Shown: positions 1 through 10,719 of the stretch, one piece after another
Position numbering within the stretch: position 1 is the first letter of the stretch
Layout of the letters: every line of letters starts with the position of its first letter
Source of the DNA: Tubulanus polymorphus
Taxonomy: Eukaryota > Nemertea > Palaeonemertea > Tubulaniformes > Tubulanidae
Assembly (NCBI RefSeq): GCF_964204645.1
Contig: NC_134027.1
Coordinates: 14,062,485 to 14,126,484, forward strand
Direction: 5' to 3'
DNA length: 64,000 bases
Translations under genes and position numbers: made by a program
The notes under the pieces: generated by a model
What the model was told of the DNA's origin: nothing
Databases searched by the model: none
Seen by the model: the letters and a program-made list of their open reading frames with translations, nothing else

Positions 1-600
1 TCCGACTATTACACACTTCCGAATGGTTCTTAACCCTTTTAAGTTCATGCTCGACCCTAGGACGTGACGAAAAAACACTGGCTTCACGTTCATGCTCGAC
101 CATAGGTCGAGCCCCGGCATGCGCTGTGAAAATGTAAATTATCATCGTTTCACCTAAAGGTTTTCATCATAGCACGTCATTAGTTGGTAGATGGCGTTTC
201 TGTTGATTATTTGCCGTAAAAATATTTGATGGTTGCAATTCATTGTTTTTGTGCAATTTTGAGTCAAAATTTGTCATTTTTTTCGAAATACATGAGGTTA
301 ACTTGAATAAAAATCAAGTTTTATAATAAATCTTTGCTGATGATGAGTTTGGAGACGTTGATTTAGAGCTAATAGACAGTGAATCCAGTGAGTTTATAAA
401 ACACTTCAGATGATATTCATGATATAGCTGACGGAAATCAAACCCTTCTCAAGGCCAAGTCCTGATTAAAACTGGCCAATGCTTTGTAACTCAAATACTC
501 AAACCTGGTATCATATGAAAGGTCATAATATTGTCATAATATAACTTTTATTTCGCTGCTAAGCTAAAGGACTGATAAGTTTTGGCCGAAAATAATTAAA
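1..600. other. no gene recognised
   Basis: No convincing coding region is seen. A short acidic reading frame on the + strand near 340-412 (rich in D and E, closing at a TGA) has no start and no recognisable domain. The first 130 bases contain a repeated phrase (catgctcgacc) suggesting degenerate repeat DNA. Confidence 0.4.
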
Positions 601-603
601 TTT

Positions 604-1250
604 CTAGGGAAGTCGCAGTGTAAAAAACTTGAACTTAAAATGGTTAAACAACTGAGTTGATCTATGTTCACCAGGAGCAACGGATGAATAAGTATTTGAT
701 TGTGAACCGGAAGACGTGTTGAAACGTTCATTCCAAATACTAGTGTGGTGTTTTTTCTCACATTTTAAACATCGTTTAGGCGATCTACAATCTACACTTT
801 CATGGTTATACCTCAAGCAATTATTACACAAACGATTCTTTGTTATTACACCTAATCTCGATTGAAGATCTTTGACTATAGGACAATCTGTCGAATAATG
901 ACTGTTCATACAATAAAAACATTTGATTGAATATGTAATTCTAACCTGTTGCCTATTACTGTTAATACCATTGCCTGAATATAACATTGAGTAGCAGTCC
1001 TGTAATCGTTCCATCTGACTGATCGATCGTCATGCATGATTCCATTATCTGGACTTCTCTCAAAATAGAAGTTCTAAGATCATTGATATCCCATTCACAA
1101 TCCCCATGCCTTTTTGCTAAATTTCGTTTTATTTCTACCGGTAACTTTCTCATCAAAATGGGAACAAGTATAGTCCCGTAGGAATCGGGTTTTTTACTCA
1201 GATTCAAGGGTACACATGTGTGATTCAATTGTGTCATAAAATCGACACAT
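604..1250 (-). pseudogene. BEL/Pao-type retrotransposon gag relic
   Basis: Two overlapping minus-strand frames form a decayed gag. The upstream frame (962-1237) carries a run ending in KLPVEIKRNLAKRHG followed by EWDINDLRTSILREVQIMES, which resembles the conserved gag region of BEL/Pao retrotransposons (DUF1759-like). The downstream frame (604-1014) carries zinc knuckles: CFYCMNSHYSTDC, CNNCLRYNHESVDC and a final CLKCEKKHH. In the family this order is gag core followed by nucleic-acid-binding knuckles. A frameshift lies at about 1000, and no protease, RT or integrase follows before the frame ends near 604, so only a fragment remains. No LTRs were recognised. The family assignment is from motif resemblance. 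Confidence 0.65.
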
Positions 1251-1887
1251 AGAGCTAACCGTATAATTTGGTCTTTGAATATCTATTAGAGTTTCAATGA
1301 TATCTTCTACGATCTTATGAGGATGATCAGTCAACAGATATACTGCTGTTTCGAAATTTTCATTAATCAAAGGAAGGCCGTTGATTGTTTACTTTGCATC
1401 ACCGAACAGAGCGCTTTTAAGGTGCGAAAACTTTTTACCTATTTTTTAATTCTGCGTAATTTACAATCTTCTGATTGATTTCTTTTAATTGTTTTATCTT
1501 ACGTTGTAAATTAATTAGGGTCGCATTAGACTTATATGATGTTACCTTTACCGATGTAAAATTCACATTCTCGCAAGAACGTTGCACACCTGCCTCTGTG
1601 TCCTCTCAAGATATTTTTCTCCTATTCGAAGTCGAATTCTGTCGCCATGTTGCCAAAAGTATAGTCTTTGTCTTCTTCTTCTAACTGACTGTGTTACGAT
1701 TAACTGTTAGCATTTCTCACTTTTCGCGGCCCGAGGGATCAAAATATGTGTTGACGGACTTGTATCTCCTCGTTCCTGACGAAAAGCAACTCAACTAGCG
1801 CACATTCAAACTATATGGCATTTTGTTTATTTCTGACTAAATCACAAAATCTCAAATTCATATGATATGATACGATCACGTAACCAT

Positions 1888-2350
1888 AAAACGTATGGAA
1901 CGCAATAAATGAAAAAAATATATGAGCGCTGCACCGACACATTTTTTGCAACGTAATAGGGTACCGACATAAGAATCTATATTTTTACTGCGACGTAAGT
2001 TTGAGTCCTGCTGGCTACTTACAGTGTGCGGGCAACACTTTAGAGGCCGTCCCCACTGTCGTGAGGTTAAATAACCAATCCAATAGGGTTAGTCTTGGGA
2101 AACCAAGATCCAAACGACGTTGTCATGACTAAATACAGTACTGCTAGTATTGATGTATTATGTACATGTTGTATAGTGAATATTATGAAAACAAGTCATG
2201 TCAGCCACATATAATCTTTACTGCTAGTTTCTATGGAATGCGATAAATGAAAAAAATATGAGCGCTGCACCGACGTATGTTTTTTGCAACGTAATAGCGT
2301 CCCAACATAAGAATCTATATCTTTACAGCGACGTAATATTTTTAATGCAT
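1888..2350 (+). repeat. two direct copies of a ~110-bp repeat
   Basis: A block at about 1890-1996 (phrases tatggaacgcaataaatg, gagcgctgcaccgac, caacgtaatag, ataagaatctatat) recurs at about 2230-2340 with a few substitutions. The ~340-bp spacing suggests a tandem or segmental duplication. Both copies end in tcgctg/gcgacgtaa-type sequence that leads into the motif cluster downstream. Confidence 0.7.
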
Positions 2351-2545
2351 TTTGCGATGACGTAAGATTTTTTAAAGACGTAAGTTTTTGCAACGAGGTA
2401 AGTTTTTGTGACTACGTTAGTTTTTGCAACATAAGTTATTTCCAAAATCTGGTGGTGATTTTCGGAAATAACTTACGTCGTCGCAAACGCTTACGTCGTC
2501 GCAAAAACTTACATAGTCACAAAAAGTTACGTCGTTTCAAAATTT
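2335..2545. repeat. cluster of acgtaag motifs in inverted arrangement
   Basis: About ten copies of a short motif around acgtaagtttttgc are packed here. The left half (2340-2440) reads mostly gacgtaag-tttttgc, and the right half (2470-2535) continues with cttacgtcgtcgcaaa and similar complements. The pivot is at about 2440-2470 (taagttatttcc / ggaaataactta). It looks like the fold-back end of a small non-autonomous element; no target duplication was identified. Confidence 0.5.
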
Positions 2546-3469
2546 CAAGGAGTTTTTGGCGCATCTAAGGCCCATTTTCCAATGACAAAATAAGACTGCT
2601 ACCACGCGGTTGATCGTTCGTAGTTTATGTCTTGAGTACATGAAAAGGATGGCTCCAACGATATCCAAATCACTAGAACATATTCATACTTAAATGAGCT
2701 TGCCAATAAATTGTTGAGTCCCAAGAGGAGCCCCTATCTATAATCTTCCAATCTATCACTCAAGACAAGCGCATTGTGCCTGTATTAAAACAATGACTAC
2801 TTTTATTGAGCACGTAGGCTATGCTTTGTTGGATGAATTGAAGCGCCACCCCAGATTCTAAATATAGATTTCCTGCGCAGCGCTATTACATCGATGTATA
2901 TATATATATATTATTGATCTGTACAGTGGGTCTAGACAACAGCGGTGTTTCGCAATGATATTGTAAAAAAAGATTCCAGAGATTGTAGCACCGGTTTTAT
3001 GAGACGCTTTTACGGTCTGTTCTTTAAGTATGCTAAAATCTAACTCTCAACTTTTCCCTAACCCCCCCCATCATTTTCTTAACGGATCTTCATCAATCTC
3101 AAGAATGATAAAAATGTACCTCCAACTGCGGAAATCCGCGTTTCAGCAGAAGATTTTCATCTCTGTGAGAAATTAATCTGGGGCCGAGTGGTACATTGTT
3201 AAAAATTAATCTGGTAACAAGACGGTTAACATCTTTTATTTGAAAATATACACATTTAGGCATCAGAAAATCATAGTTTGGTTTGTTGGTGTTTGTTGGT
3301 TTGTGGTGCGAAATGGGCCCAACCCACAGCCTATTATGCCTTAAATTCGGCAAGGGATTCATCGCCCCAAGTATCAGAATCATCAGTGCAGAAAACCCTT
3401 GGCATAGGCCTATATAAATGCAAAGAATTTACGTGGGTTTCTTTTTCTTTTACCAAATAATTTGAGTCA

Positions 3470-4504
3470 ATAGAACATGTCAGCAGCTACGATTTTTTAA
3501 TTGATTGTGATAACAAAATATGCCTCGTTACCACTTTAATATGGAAATACTAAGTTATTCTACTATTCAACGCCCCCTGGTGACCATATTCAAAACCCAA
3601 TGACCTTGAAACTAACCACAATCATAGAACATGTCACGAAGTATAACTTTGTAATTGATCATGGTAACTTAATATGCCTAGGTACCAATATAATAAGGAA
3701 ATACTAAGTTATTCTACTATTCAACGCCCCCTGGTGACCATATAGAATAACTAATGGCCTTAAAACTTGCCACAATCATAGATGATGTCATGAGCTACAA
3801 CTTTGCAATTGATTGTGGTTACAAAATATGCATTGATACGAATATAATATAGAAATACTAAGATATTGCATTATTCAACGCCCCCTGGTGGCCATATACA
3901 AAAACCAATGACCTTGAAACTCACCACAATCATAGAACACGTTATGAGCTACAACTTTCTAAATGATTGTGGTAACAAAATACGCTTAGGTATCAATATA
4001 ATGTGGAAAAACTTTTTCCCACTTACGAATGAGTACTGCTGACACCAAGATGGCCGCCAATTGCGTCATAATTGGCCGATGAAAAATACCTGTCTCAGGT
4101 ATAAAACATCCCTTTTCAAAGAATACCCATCACAAATTGCAATGAGAAATGATAAACCAGTAGGAAGCTACAGGACTCAGAATTTGGGCCAAAATTAACA
4201 TTTTTGGGCACTAAAAAGGTCATAGGACGGCCATCTTGAGTCCGATCGACCCAATTTTTGTTATGCTGATGGGCCCTGGGGGAATTCACATATATCCGAA
4301 AGATCAAGGTAATTGAAATAAAAATTTTCCTCAAAAAGTTCAAAAATGTGTAAGTGCTGATTTTGGCGAACAACAATGGCTGCCAGTTGGCCATCTTGAA
4401 TCTGACAGGGCCAGTTTTTGGGCTGAAGATGTCTCTAGGGTAGATACATGTGTAACCCAAATATCAAGACATTACCTTGAAGCGTCTTCAAAACTTCCCA
4501 AAAT
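3470..4504 (+). repeat. R1 dispersed repeat, left part (split by DIRS)
   Basis: This is the 5' and middle part of the repeat I call R1. It contains about four internal tandem units of ~157 bp, each with a phrase like cgccccctggtgaccatat followed by accacaatcatagaacatgt. A single-copy tail follows (ccaagatggccgccaattg, tagggtagatacatgtgtaa, gcgtcttcaaaacttccc). The tail continues at 10294 beyond the DIRS insertion. The layout (tandem ~160-bp core, then ACGG-rich tract) resembles pearl/HINE-type non-autonomous elements of bivalves; that parallel is inference. Confidence 0.8.
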
Positions 4505-4531
4505 TACAATTTTTGGAACTAAAATTTGTAT

Positions 4532-4668
4532 TTCCGAGTAGTACTTACCCTTTCCTATGGTTTTTGCGAATATTTTCTAAATTTGGATTGATCGCCAATG
4601 GTTTTTCTATACGACCCGGCCCTGAGGTATTGCATTTAGCCACCGGCGAAATCCGCCATCTTTTTACG
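4532..4668. repeat. DIRS left inverted terminal repeat
   Basis: The sequence from ttccgagtagtacttaccc through ccggcgaaatccgccatct is the reverse complement, with scattered changes, of 10155-10293. The outermost bases differ between the ends (gagtagtacttac here; the complement of gtacagtactcgac on the right), as usual in DIRS1-like elements whose two ends are not identical. An extra 11 bases at about 4521-4531 are absent from the corresponding part of the internal complementary region. Confidence 0.9.
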
Positions 4669-4718
4669 TCATAGCAGACCAAAAAAAACAGCTAAGCGGG
4701 GCAGGTGGGCGGGATTCC

Positions 4719-4805
4719 CACCATAGGAAAGGGTAAGTACTACTCGGAAGTTCCAAAAATTGTAATATTTCCGTCGAGTACTGTACCCTTTCCTATGGTT
4801 TTTGC
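4719..4805. other. DIRS internal complementary region (circle junction template)
   Basis: This segment reads accataggaaagggtaagta, then a spacer, then tactgtaccctttcctatgg. The first half is the reverse complement of the left terminus (4535-4562) and the second half is the reverse complement of the right terminus (10259-10291). Between them lies the complement of the left-most element bases (attacaatttttggaac). It therefore equals the two element ends joined head to tail, as the internal complementary region does in DIRS1, where it is thought to template completion and circularisation of the cDNA. Confidence 0.9.
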
Positions 4806-4985
4806 TAGACTAGCCTAGCACAAGGATGGTGGGAAAGGTAGATAGAAAAACCACCGCTCAAACGCAAGGTAAGAGGGAAAAAGAGAGCACTTACCCAAGC
4901 ACGGAATGGAGCACTGTAGCACAGGGAAGACCGGTTGGCCACAGTGAGTCCGTCCAGCTCAGGGGCCCCCCAGAATTTTGCGAAA

Positions 4986-6389
4986 TTAATACTTGCATAT
5001 ATGAGCCCAAACTATGTACAAGGATACACCCCCTGTGATCCTGATAATGCAACATAAATCTTCTACACTAAAGGGTCCGATCGGAAAGAACGGACACCTT
5101 GAGCCATGACAACAGGACCAAGCTAATGAGCCTAACTGGCCTGAAACATCCCGTAAATAAAATGACGTGAATGTCGATGGAGAATTCCAAAAGACGGCCC
5201 GACAGACTTCCTCCAACGGAGCACCCGAAAAGGCTGCGCAGGAAGTAGCCATAGACCTCACTTGATGAGAAACCACTCCCTCCGAGGAAAGATTCTCCTT
5301 CAATGAAATGTCCTTGATCAGTGAAGAGACCCATCGGGCCACTGTGTCCCGCGAAATATCACCCTTTAGGTGATCCAGCAGCGGAATAAATAACCGCTCC
5401 CGTGAACCCCTCCGTGAAGCAGAGCGATCTAAATAGAAACACAACGCCCGCACAGGACATAAAGTCCTGTCCGGGATGCCCGGTTCCACTCGATGTTTTA
5501 GGGCTTCAATTCGCCATTGACGCCCAACCGAGCCTGGTCGTTGGTTCTTTGCCAAAAATTCCAAAGCAGGCCGCAGCGAAACAAATTCCTTCGCTGTGCC
5601 AAAGACAATATGACCTTGTTGGACTGAAAGCGCATGAATCTCAGAGCGACGGGCCGAGCAAGCCAAGAACAGCAAAAATACAGTCTTTTTTCACAAATTT
5701 GCAAATGAAGCTGCCGAAAGAGGTTCAAATGGAGCCTCCATTAACTTCTTCAAAATTACAGACAGATCCCATGGTGGAACTGTCCTTGGTACCCGAGGCC
5801 GGGAAATAGAAAACCCTGCAACCAGCTGGGATATCCGATGATCCCCTGCTACATTTGGCCATCCAGAAGCACGCAATGTATGAGAAATCGCGGAGCGGTA
5901 ACCTTTAATAGTTATGACCTGCAAACCTTTTCTTACAAATAGGTGCAGTAAAAAATCTGCCAATTGAGCTACAGAGGGTGAGCATGGATCAATTTCCCCT
6001 GCAGCACACCAATCCGCAAAATGACTCCATTTGGCATCGTAAATGGTACTTGTTGATGGCCGCTTAGATCCTGCGATAAAGGAGGCAGCCTGTTCTGAAA
6101 AGCCTGAAGCTGACAAGGATCGCTGGACAATGGCCAGGCGAGCACGACCCCCCACGCTTCCGCGTCTGGAAACGGGGACACAAACAGAGGACACCTCCGA
6201 TTGAACCGGGTGGCAAACAGATCCAGCAGCGGATTGCCAAACATGCCCCGAACCCGATCGGCTACTTCTTGGTGGAGAACCCATTCTGTCGCAATAGCCT
6301 GACCTCGACGAGACAGAGCATCGGCCATCACGTTCCTTATACCTGCTAAATGTGCCACAGTCAGGGACACGCCCTTTGTCTGGCACCAA
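4986..6389 (-). pseudogene. DIRS tyrosine recombinase, frameshifted
   Basis: The minus-strand frame 5691-6389 carries the N-terminal, SAM-like core-binding region (AKWSHFADWCAAG, AQLADFLLHL, IKGYRSAISHTL). Frame 4986-5675 carries the catalytic domain, with the family signature in order: Arg in ARRSEIHAL (residue 9), HQVR (H127, R130), Trp153, and Tyr163 in FTSFYLRDV. This enzyme class cuts and joins DNA through the tyrosine and, in DIRS elements, integrates the circular intermediate. The catalytic residues all survive, but the two halves are in different frames joined near 5680-5730, so no complete protein can be made. The 3' end lies close to the internal complementary region. Confidence 0.88.
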
Positions 6390-7856
6390 AGAAGAATTTT
6401 GGCCGACTGACCTACAGACCTGTGAGGGTTTCTGAGTGAGTGCCCCCTTGGTTCTGAAGGTAAGCCCTCATTGTTGAATTGTCTGTGGCTAACCAAACGT
6501 GGTGGCCCTCCACTCTCCTGTGAAAGAACTTCAGGGCCTTCCACACGGCCAGCATTTCTAGGAAATTTATGTGGTTGGTGGCCTCGTAGCGAAACCATCT
6601 CCCGGCTTTGACTCGGTTCTCCTATGTGCCCCCCATCCTTGGTGACTGGCATCCGTGAATACACGAACTGGAGCCTCTAACGGGGCTAGTGACACCCCGA
6701 GCCAAAGATTCGTAGTTGCCGCCCACCACTGAAGATCCGGACTTAGATCGGTTGGAGGTACGGGAATCAAGGCCTCCCAGTTGCCCTTCGACTGAGACCA
6801 GAAGACCTTCCAATATTGTTGCAAGCGCCTGCGCCTGAGGCAGCCTAAGGGCACCACCAGACCCATGGAGCTGATGGAGCCTAGAAGCCGTGACCAGTAA
6901 CGAGCTGTTCTCGGGGTTGTGGACACTCCCGCTACAGCTTCTTGAAGTTTGGCTACTCGAACAAAAGACTTTGCCGGAGATCGAAGTCCATGCCGAGATA
7001 AGTGAACTGTTGGGCCGGCGCCAACTGAGATTTTTCCCTGTTTACGCGGAACCCTAACTGATGGACTAAGTCCAAGACTGAGGTCATTGCCACCCGACAT
7101 TCCTGAGCCGAATTCGCGACTATTAACCAGTCGTCGAGGTAAACGAACAGTCGAACACCCCTTGACTGAAGTACCTTCTGAACTAACTTGACCAACTTGG
7201 TGAAAACCCACGGGGCCGTACTGAGGCCAAATGGAAGCTTTCCGCTTTATCCTGAGAAATCGCCGAGATTTAGGGTGAATTGGAACCTGAAAGTAAGCAT
7301 CTTTCAAGTCCAATGAAGCCGCCCATTGACCTGGACGGAGTCCTTGAATCATGTCCTTGGGCTTGGTCATCCGGAACCTTGGAATGTCTAGGTGCCGATT
7401 GAGGGATGACAGATCTATCACTGTCCATTGACCCCCTGTGGCCTTTGGTACCATGAATATTCGAGAAAACCAGCCGGGAGAAGTTTCGTTGCAAACTGGT
7501 TCTATCGCTCCCTTCTCGGCCAATTCCTTGAGAGCCGGAGAGATTAAGGCCTCCTGACCTGGTTTTGGCCGCATGTCGGGAGGTGACCTCATCAGGCGCG
7601 GTCCCCTTAGGAAACGGAGACGGTAGCCACGAGAGACGACCCGGGAGGGCCAACCGTCTCCAAAGAGGTCGGACCAGTGGGTTGCTGCCTGCTGCAGACA
7701 ACCTCCCACTGGTCCCAAGAATTCATTTCGAGTTTTTCCGAAAGGAAGAGCCCCTTTTTGGAGCCTTCCCCTTGCCTCGATACGAACCGGAGCCGTTACG
7801 ACCGGACGAGGCTTGACACGATTGTTGAAGTTGCGCGCTAGTTCTCCAACCGGCAT
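5969..7856 (-). pseudogene. DIRS reverse transcriptase / RNase H, frameshifted
   Basis: Frame 6567-7856 begins with the RT palm: a run ending in VIDLSSLNRHL, then ASLDLKDAYFQVPIHP with the first catalytic Asp. The frame then shifts; 6953-7195 holds the YLDDW catalytic box (D21, D22 of that frame) and YLGMDFD. The original frame resumes with the RNase H start VRVFTDASHQGWGAH. Frame 5969-6664 holds the distal part (LTVAHLAGIRNVMADALSRR) and the DLFATRFNRRCPLFVSPFPD segment typical of animal DIRS elements just before the recombinase. At least three frame changes make it non-functional. The enzyme normally copies element RNA to DNA and removes the RNA strand. Confidence 0.88.
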
Positions 7857-9976
7857 CCGAAGCCGCCTGAGAAAGCGCTGAAGTTTGAGATGGTCCTGTT
7901 TGCGTCCGTGCCGAACCTTGCGCCGCCGGCGTCGGACCAGAACGCTTTTTCCACGGAGTTCGGGGGTTGGACTTGGCCTGAACCTCCCGAATCTTCCTCA
8001 GCTCTGCGGAAACCGGAGCGCACCAACCGGAGAAGAGACGTGAAGACGTCCCCAATGGGGCTCTCAGCAAAGCATTGGACACCATATCCGGTAGACGAGT
8101 TTTGGAACTGGAGTCCATCACTGACTGACGGGAGGCTAACACAAGATTAGCCTGACCCCGAACCGACAACGGAATTACATGCGAAACAGACCGAGCCAAA
8201 GATTGGATGATCCGGTCCATTCCCTCCAGTTTTAGGGCAACTGACTCTGGGTCGGAGCCCGCATGAACGGCGGCGTGAGTCTCACGAAGCTCACCTGTCA
8301 ACACCTTAAGTGCCATTTCTTGAAACGAACCAACCCTGGTAATATTTTCCAGGATTGACGTCATGGCCACCAAACCGGACTTAGGCAAACGAATACCCGA
8401 CTGTGCTGTAACAGTATCCGGGCTGATCAAAGTATAATCAGCATCCAGGCAGTTATGACTGTGATCCACAGCACCTGGAGTTGCGTAATACGCCGAGCGA
8501 AATGCATCTATAGGTGGATCGGTTGAACTAAAATATTTCCCAGATTTCATACCCCGTTCTGGAGGGGGAAATGAAAATGTTCCAGGCCGACATTCACCCC
8601 ATAATTGCGTATCCAATCGAGCCCATTCTCTCGAAACCGCTGACGATTCCCGTAAAACGTTAAGATCGGAGTCCGGAGGGCGATAAGCTTCCATTGACTC
8701 ACCGACCAGAGGAGCTGCTGTGGGCTTAGCGCGAGTTGCCCCGTGCATGACAAAGAACTCACTTATCATCGCTCTAAATGGCATGTCCCCCGCTGGTTCG
8801 GATAAAACTGAACGGGACGGAGATACATTGCGAGCCAGGGAAGCCCCCATCGTCTGGGGCAACCCACAATTGCTCGCGACAGGAACGACCCAGCCGCTTC
8901 TGGGACCGGATCCTCATTGAAATCAGACCCTACCGCAGCATCCAGGAATTCAGAGTCAGAATTCCGAAGAACTGAGTGGGCTGGCGAACTTCTAACCGGA
9001 CAATCAGGAATAGGCCTACCTGTTGTAGAGGTTGCAGCGACTTGTTGCGACGAAGATAACAAGTTTAAAATTTTCTCTTCAAATACATGGAAATCCTTCT
9101 GAGTCAGGTATTTTCCAGTATCCCGACGATCATGCCGACTTCGGTGACGGTCCCTCAAACGGGATCGAGACCTACTAGAAGAATCACTTTCATCGCTAAC
9201 CGACGTCGACGAACGATTAGAAGACCGACGGCGAAACTTCCGACAATAACGATCGTAGTCCCTCTCGCGATCAAACCTTGATCTGCGAGAAGGAGATCTT
9301 GCTCGTTTATTACGCTCACGGCGTCTAAATCTAGTGGGAGAGCGAGCTCTATCCCCGGAGCGACGATCAGAATCAGACGATGAACGTACCGGATGTTTTG
9401 AACCAGACGAAGTCTGGACCGGACCGGTGCCCGAACCGGACCGATGCCCGACCCGGACCGGTACCGACCGAACCGGTGCCCGAACCGGACCGATGCCCGA
9501 CCCGGACCGGTACCGACGGAACCGGTGCGGGCCGTTCGCGACTACCGCGGCGCGCGCTCGGTTCCGAACATGTAGTCTGAACCGGCCGAACCGGTGAACG
9601 ACCAGAGACCAGTGAATGACCGGAGACCGGTGCCGGTGAACCAGCGTTCCTCCCCGGTGAACGGAGTTGGGAAGCCGATCGTACCTAAACGACCGGCGAC
9701 CGCTCCGCTTTACGATAAGAAACAGGATTAGAAACGTCGGCCGAAACCGACGAATCCCTGCTAACTCGACGACGATCTCTTAGTTTAAGAGCCTTATCGG
9801 CCCGAAGCCAAAGGTCCTCGGACCACACCTCGCAAATCTTGCAAGGATTGCCCCTTGCACATATTTGACCGGATTTGCGCATGCACGACGCACATGAATC
9901 GTGGTTGCCCGCATCCCTCCCCGCCACGATGTTGACCCTTAGGAGGGGGTGGCATAATTATCCTGTTACAAATCAA
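7723..9976 (-). pseudogene. DIRS gag-like protein, frameshifted
   Basis: The first minus-strand frames (9794-9976 from an ATG before PPPPKG, then 9685-9927) carry a Cys cluster (CASCMRKSGQICARG, CKICEVW) seen at the start of animal DIRS gag proteins. A low-complexity Arg/Ser/Pro linker follows, encoded partly by a repeat at 9418-9530. Frames 8766-9158 and 7723-8862 then give the main body (KYLTQKDFHVFEEKILNLL; KLEGMDRIIQSLARSVSHV; basic C-terminus rich in G, S and K). Frame changes near 9850, 9160-9680 and 8800 break it. Gag packages element RNA; the identification rests on position upstream of RT plus general resemblance. Confidence 0.7.
9418..9530. repeat. 49-bp tandem duplication inside DIRS gag
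   Basis: The phrase starting ccggtgcccgaaccggacc occurs at 9424 and again at 9473, a 49-bp step, in a local ccgg/gacc-rich tract that reaches about 9620. Because 49 is not a multiple of three, the second copy is read in another frame on the coding strand, though both give Pro/Arg/Gly/Val-rich residues. Confidence 0.75.
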
Positions 9977-10154
9977 AACAATTCAATTCAATCAAAGTAT
10001 ATTTGTAAATAAAATTCTTACGGAAAAATAGAAACCAGGGATAACCCCCAAACCGAACGGACTCACCGTTATGAGAGTGAAAACTCCCTAATATCCTAAT
10101 TCCCAGATTTTTACGGCGAAAAAATCCAACGCGTTCTACTGCAAGAACGCCAAG

Positions 10155-10293
10155 AAAAAAGATGGCGGATTTCGCCGGTGGCTAAATGCAATACCGCAGG
10201 GCCGGGTCGTATAGAAAAACCATTGGCGATCAATCCAAATTTAGAAAATATTGGCAAAAACCATAGGAAAGGGTACAGTACTCGACGGAAATA
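10155..10293. repeat. DIRS right inverted terminal repeat
   Basis: From gatggcggatttcgccggtg through gggtacagtactcgacggaa, this is the inverted partner of 4532-4668. The element ends at about 10293, one base being ambiguous because T is shared with the target. Confidence 0.9.
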
Positions 10294-10410
10294 TAACTGG
10301 ATTCCGTCTACGGACGGACGGAGACGAACAGGCCTTCTGCAACTTTTAGACCTTCTGCAACTTTGGCCTTCTGCAACTTCAAAATTCAATCCTTCTGCAA
10401 CTTTGAAAAC
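10294..10410 (+). repeat. R1 tail continuing after DIRS, then 13-bp repeat
   Basis: The sequence aactggattccgtctacgg followed by acggacggagacgaac is the continuation of the R1 copy interrupted at 4504. It is cut short and followed by four copies of ccttctgcaactt at about 10333, 10351, 10367 and 10392, a small minisatellite not present in other R1 copies here. Confidence 0.75.
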
Positions 10411-10719
10411 GTGTTCTGACAAATAGGCCCTGTGTAACTTTGACAAATACATAATATTCAGAATTTCAGCATGCATAGAAGAGTTTACAAGTATATCAAA
10501 TGCAATCAAATTTCAGTAATGAAGCATTGAAAAATCAAAGCACTGCTCTTCACTCTGCATGATATAAGTTCATTATGATCGAGAATTTGCATTTCTCGAG
10601 AAAAAAAACAGGTTTAGACAAAAAAGGTTAAGAGACCTAACCGATCCTAATTAATTTAAAAGAATAAACCCGGAAATAAGAATTTGGTAAAAATTTACTG
10701 ATTTAATATATGAATGGAT

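Larger units (their letters stand above)
1260..3469. other. non-coding stretch with short repeats
   Basis: No gene is supported. The stretch holds two diverged copies of a ~110-bp repeat, a cluster of short acgtaag-type motifs in both orientations, a small TA microsatellite near 2896 and otherwise unstructured A+T-rich sequence. Reading frames here (for example 3099-3383 on the minus strand) show no domain and are probably chance. Confidence 0.5.
4505..10293 (-). mobile_element. DIRS-type tyrosine-recombinase retrotransposon
   Basis: A 5.8-kb element read on the minus strand in the order gag, RT/RNase H, tyrosine recombinase. Its ends are inverted repeats of ~135 bp, and an internal complementary region near the recombinase end (4719-4805) matches the joined termini, the hallmark of the DIRS1-like group. 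There is no target-site duplication: removing the element leaves cttcccaaaat joined to aactggattccg, which agrees with uninterrupted R1 copies at 37830 and 40331. DIRS elements insert via a circular DNA intermediate and recombinase rather than a DDE integrase. All coding frames are interrupted by frameshifts, so this copy is dead. No methyltransferase domain was recognised. Confidence 0.93.

Noticed and set aside
340-412. acidic + strand frame resembling the N-terminus of a piggyBac protein
   Set aside because: Too short, no start and nothing of the DDE core follows.
4116-4460. 114-codon minus-strand frame in R1 as a conserved protein
   Set aside because: The same region recurs in all R1 copies with frame-breaking indels (compare 37417-37635), so it is repeat DNA rather than a maintained gene.
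5402-5809. 135-codon + strand frame inside the DIRS element
   Set aside because: It is antisense to the recombinase domain, which has clear motifs on the minus strand; a shadow frame.
9087-9597. + strand frames with Arg/Pro/Gly-rich repeats as an antimicrobial or structural protein
   Set aside because: They are the opposite strand of the DIRS gag linker and arise from the ccgg-rich tandem repeat.
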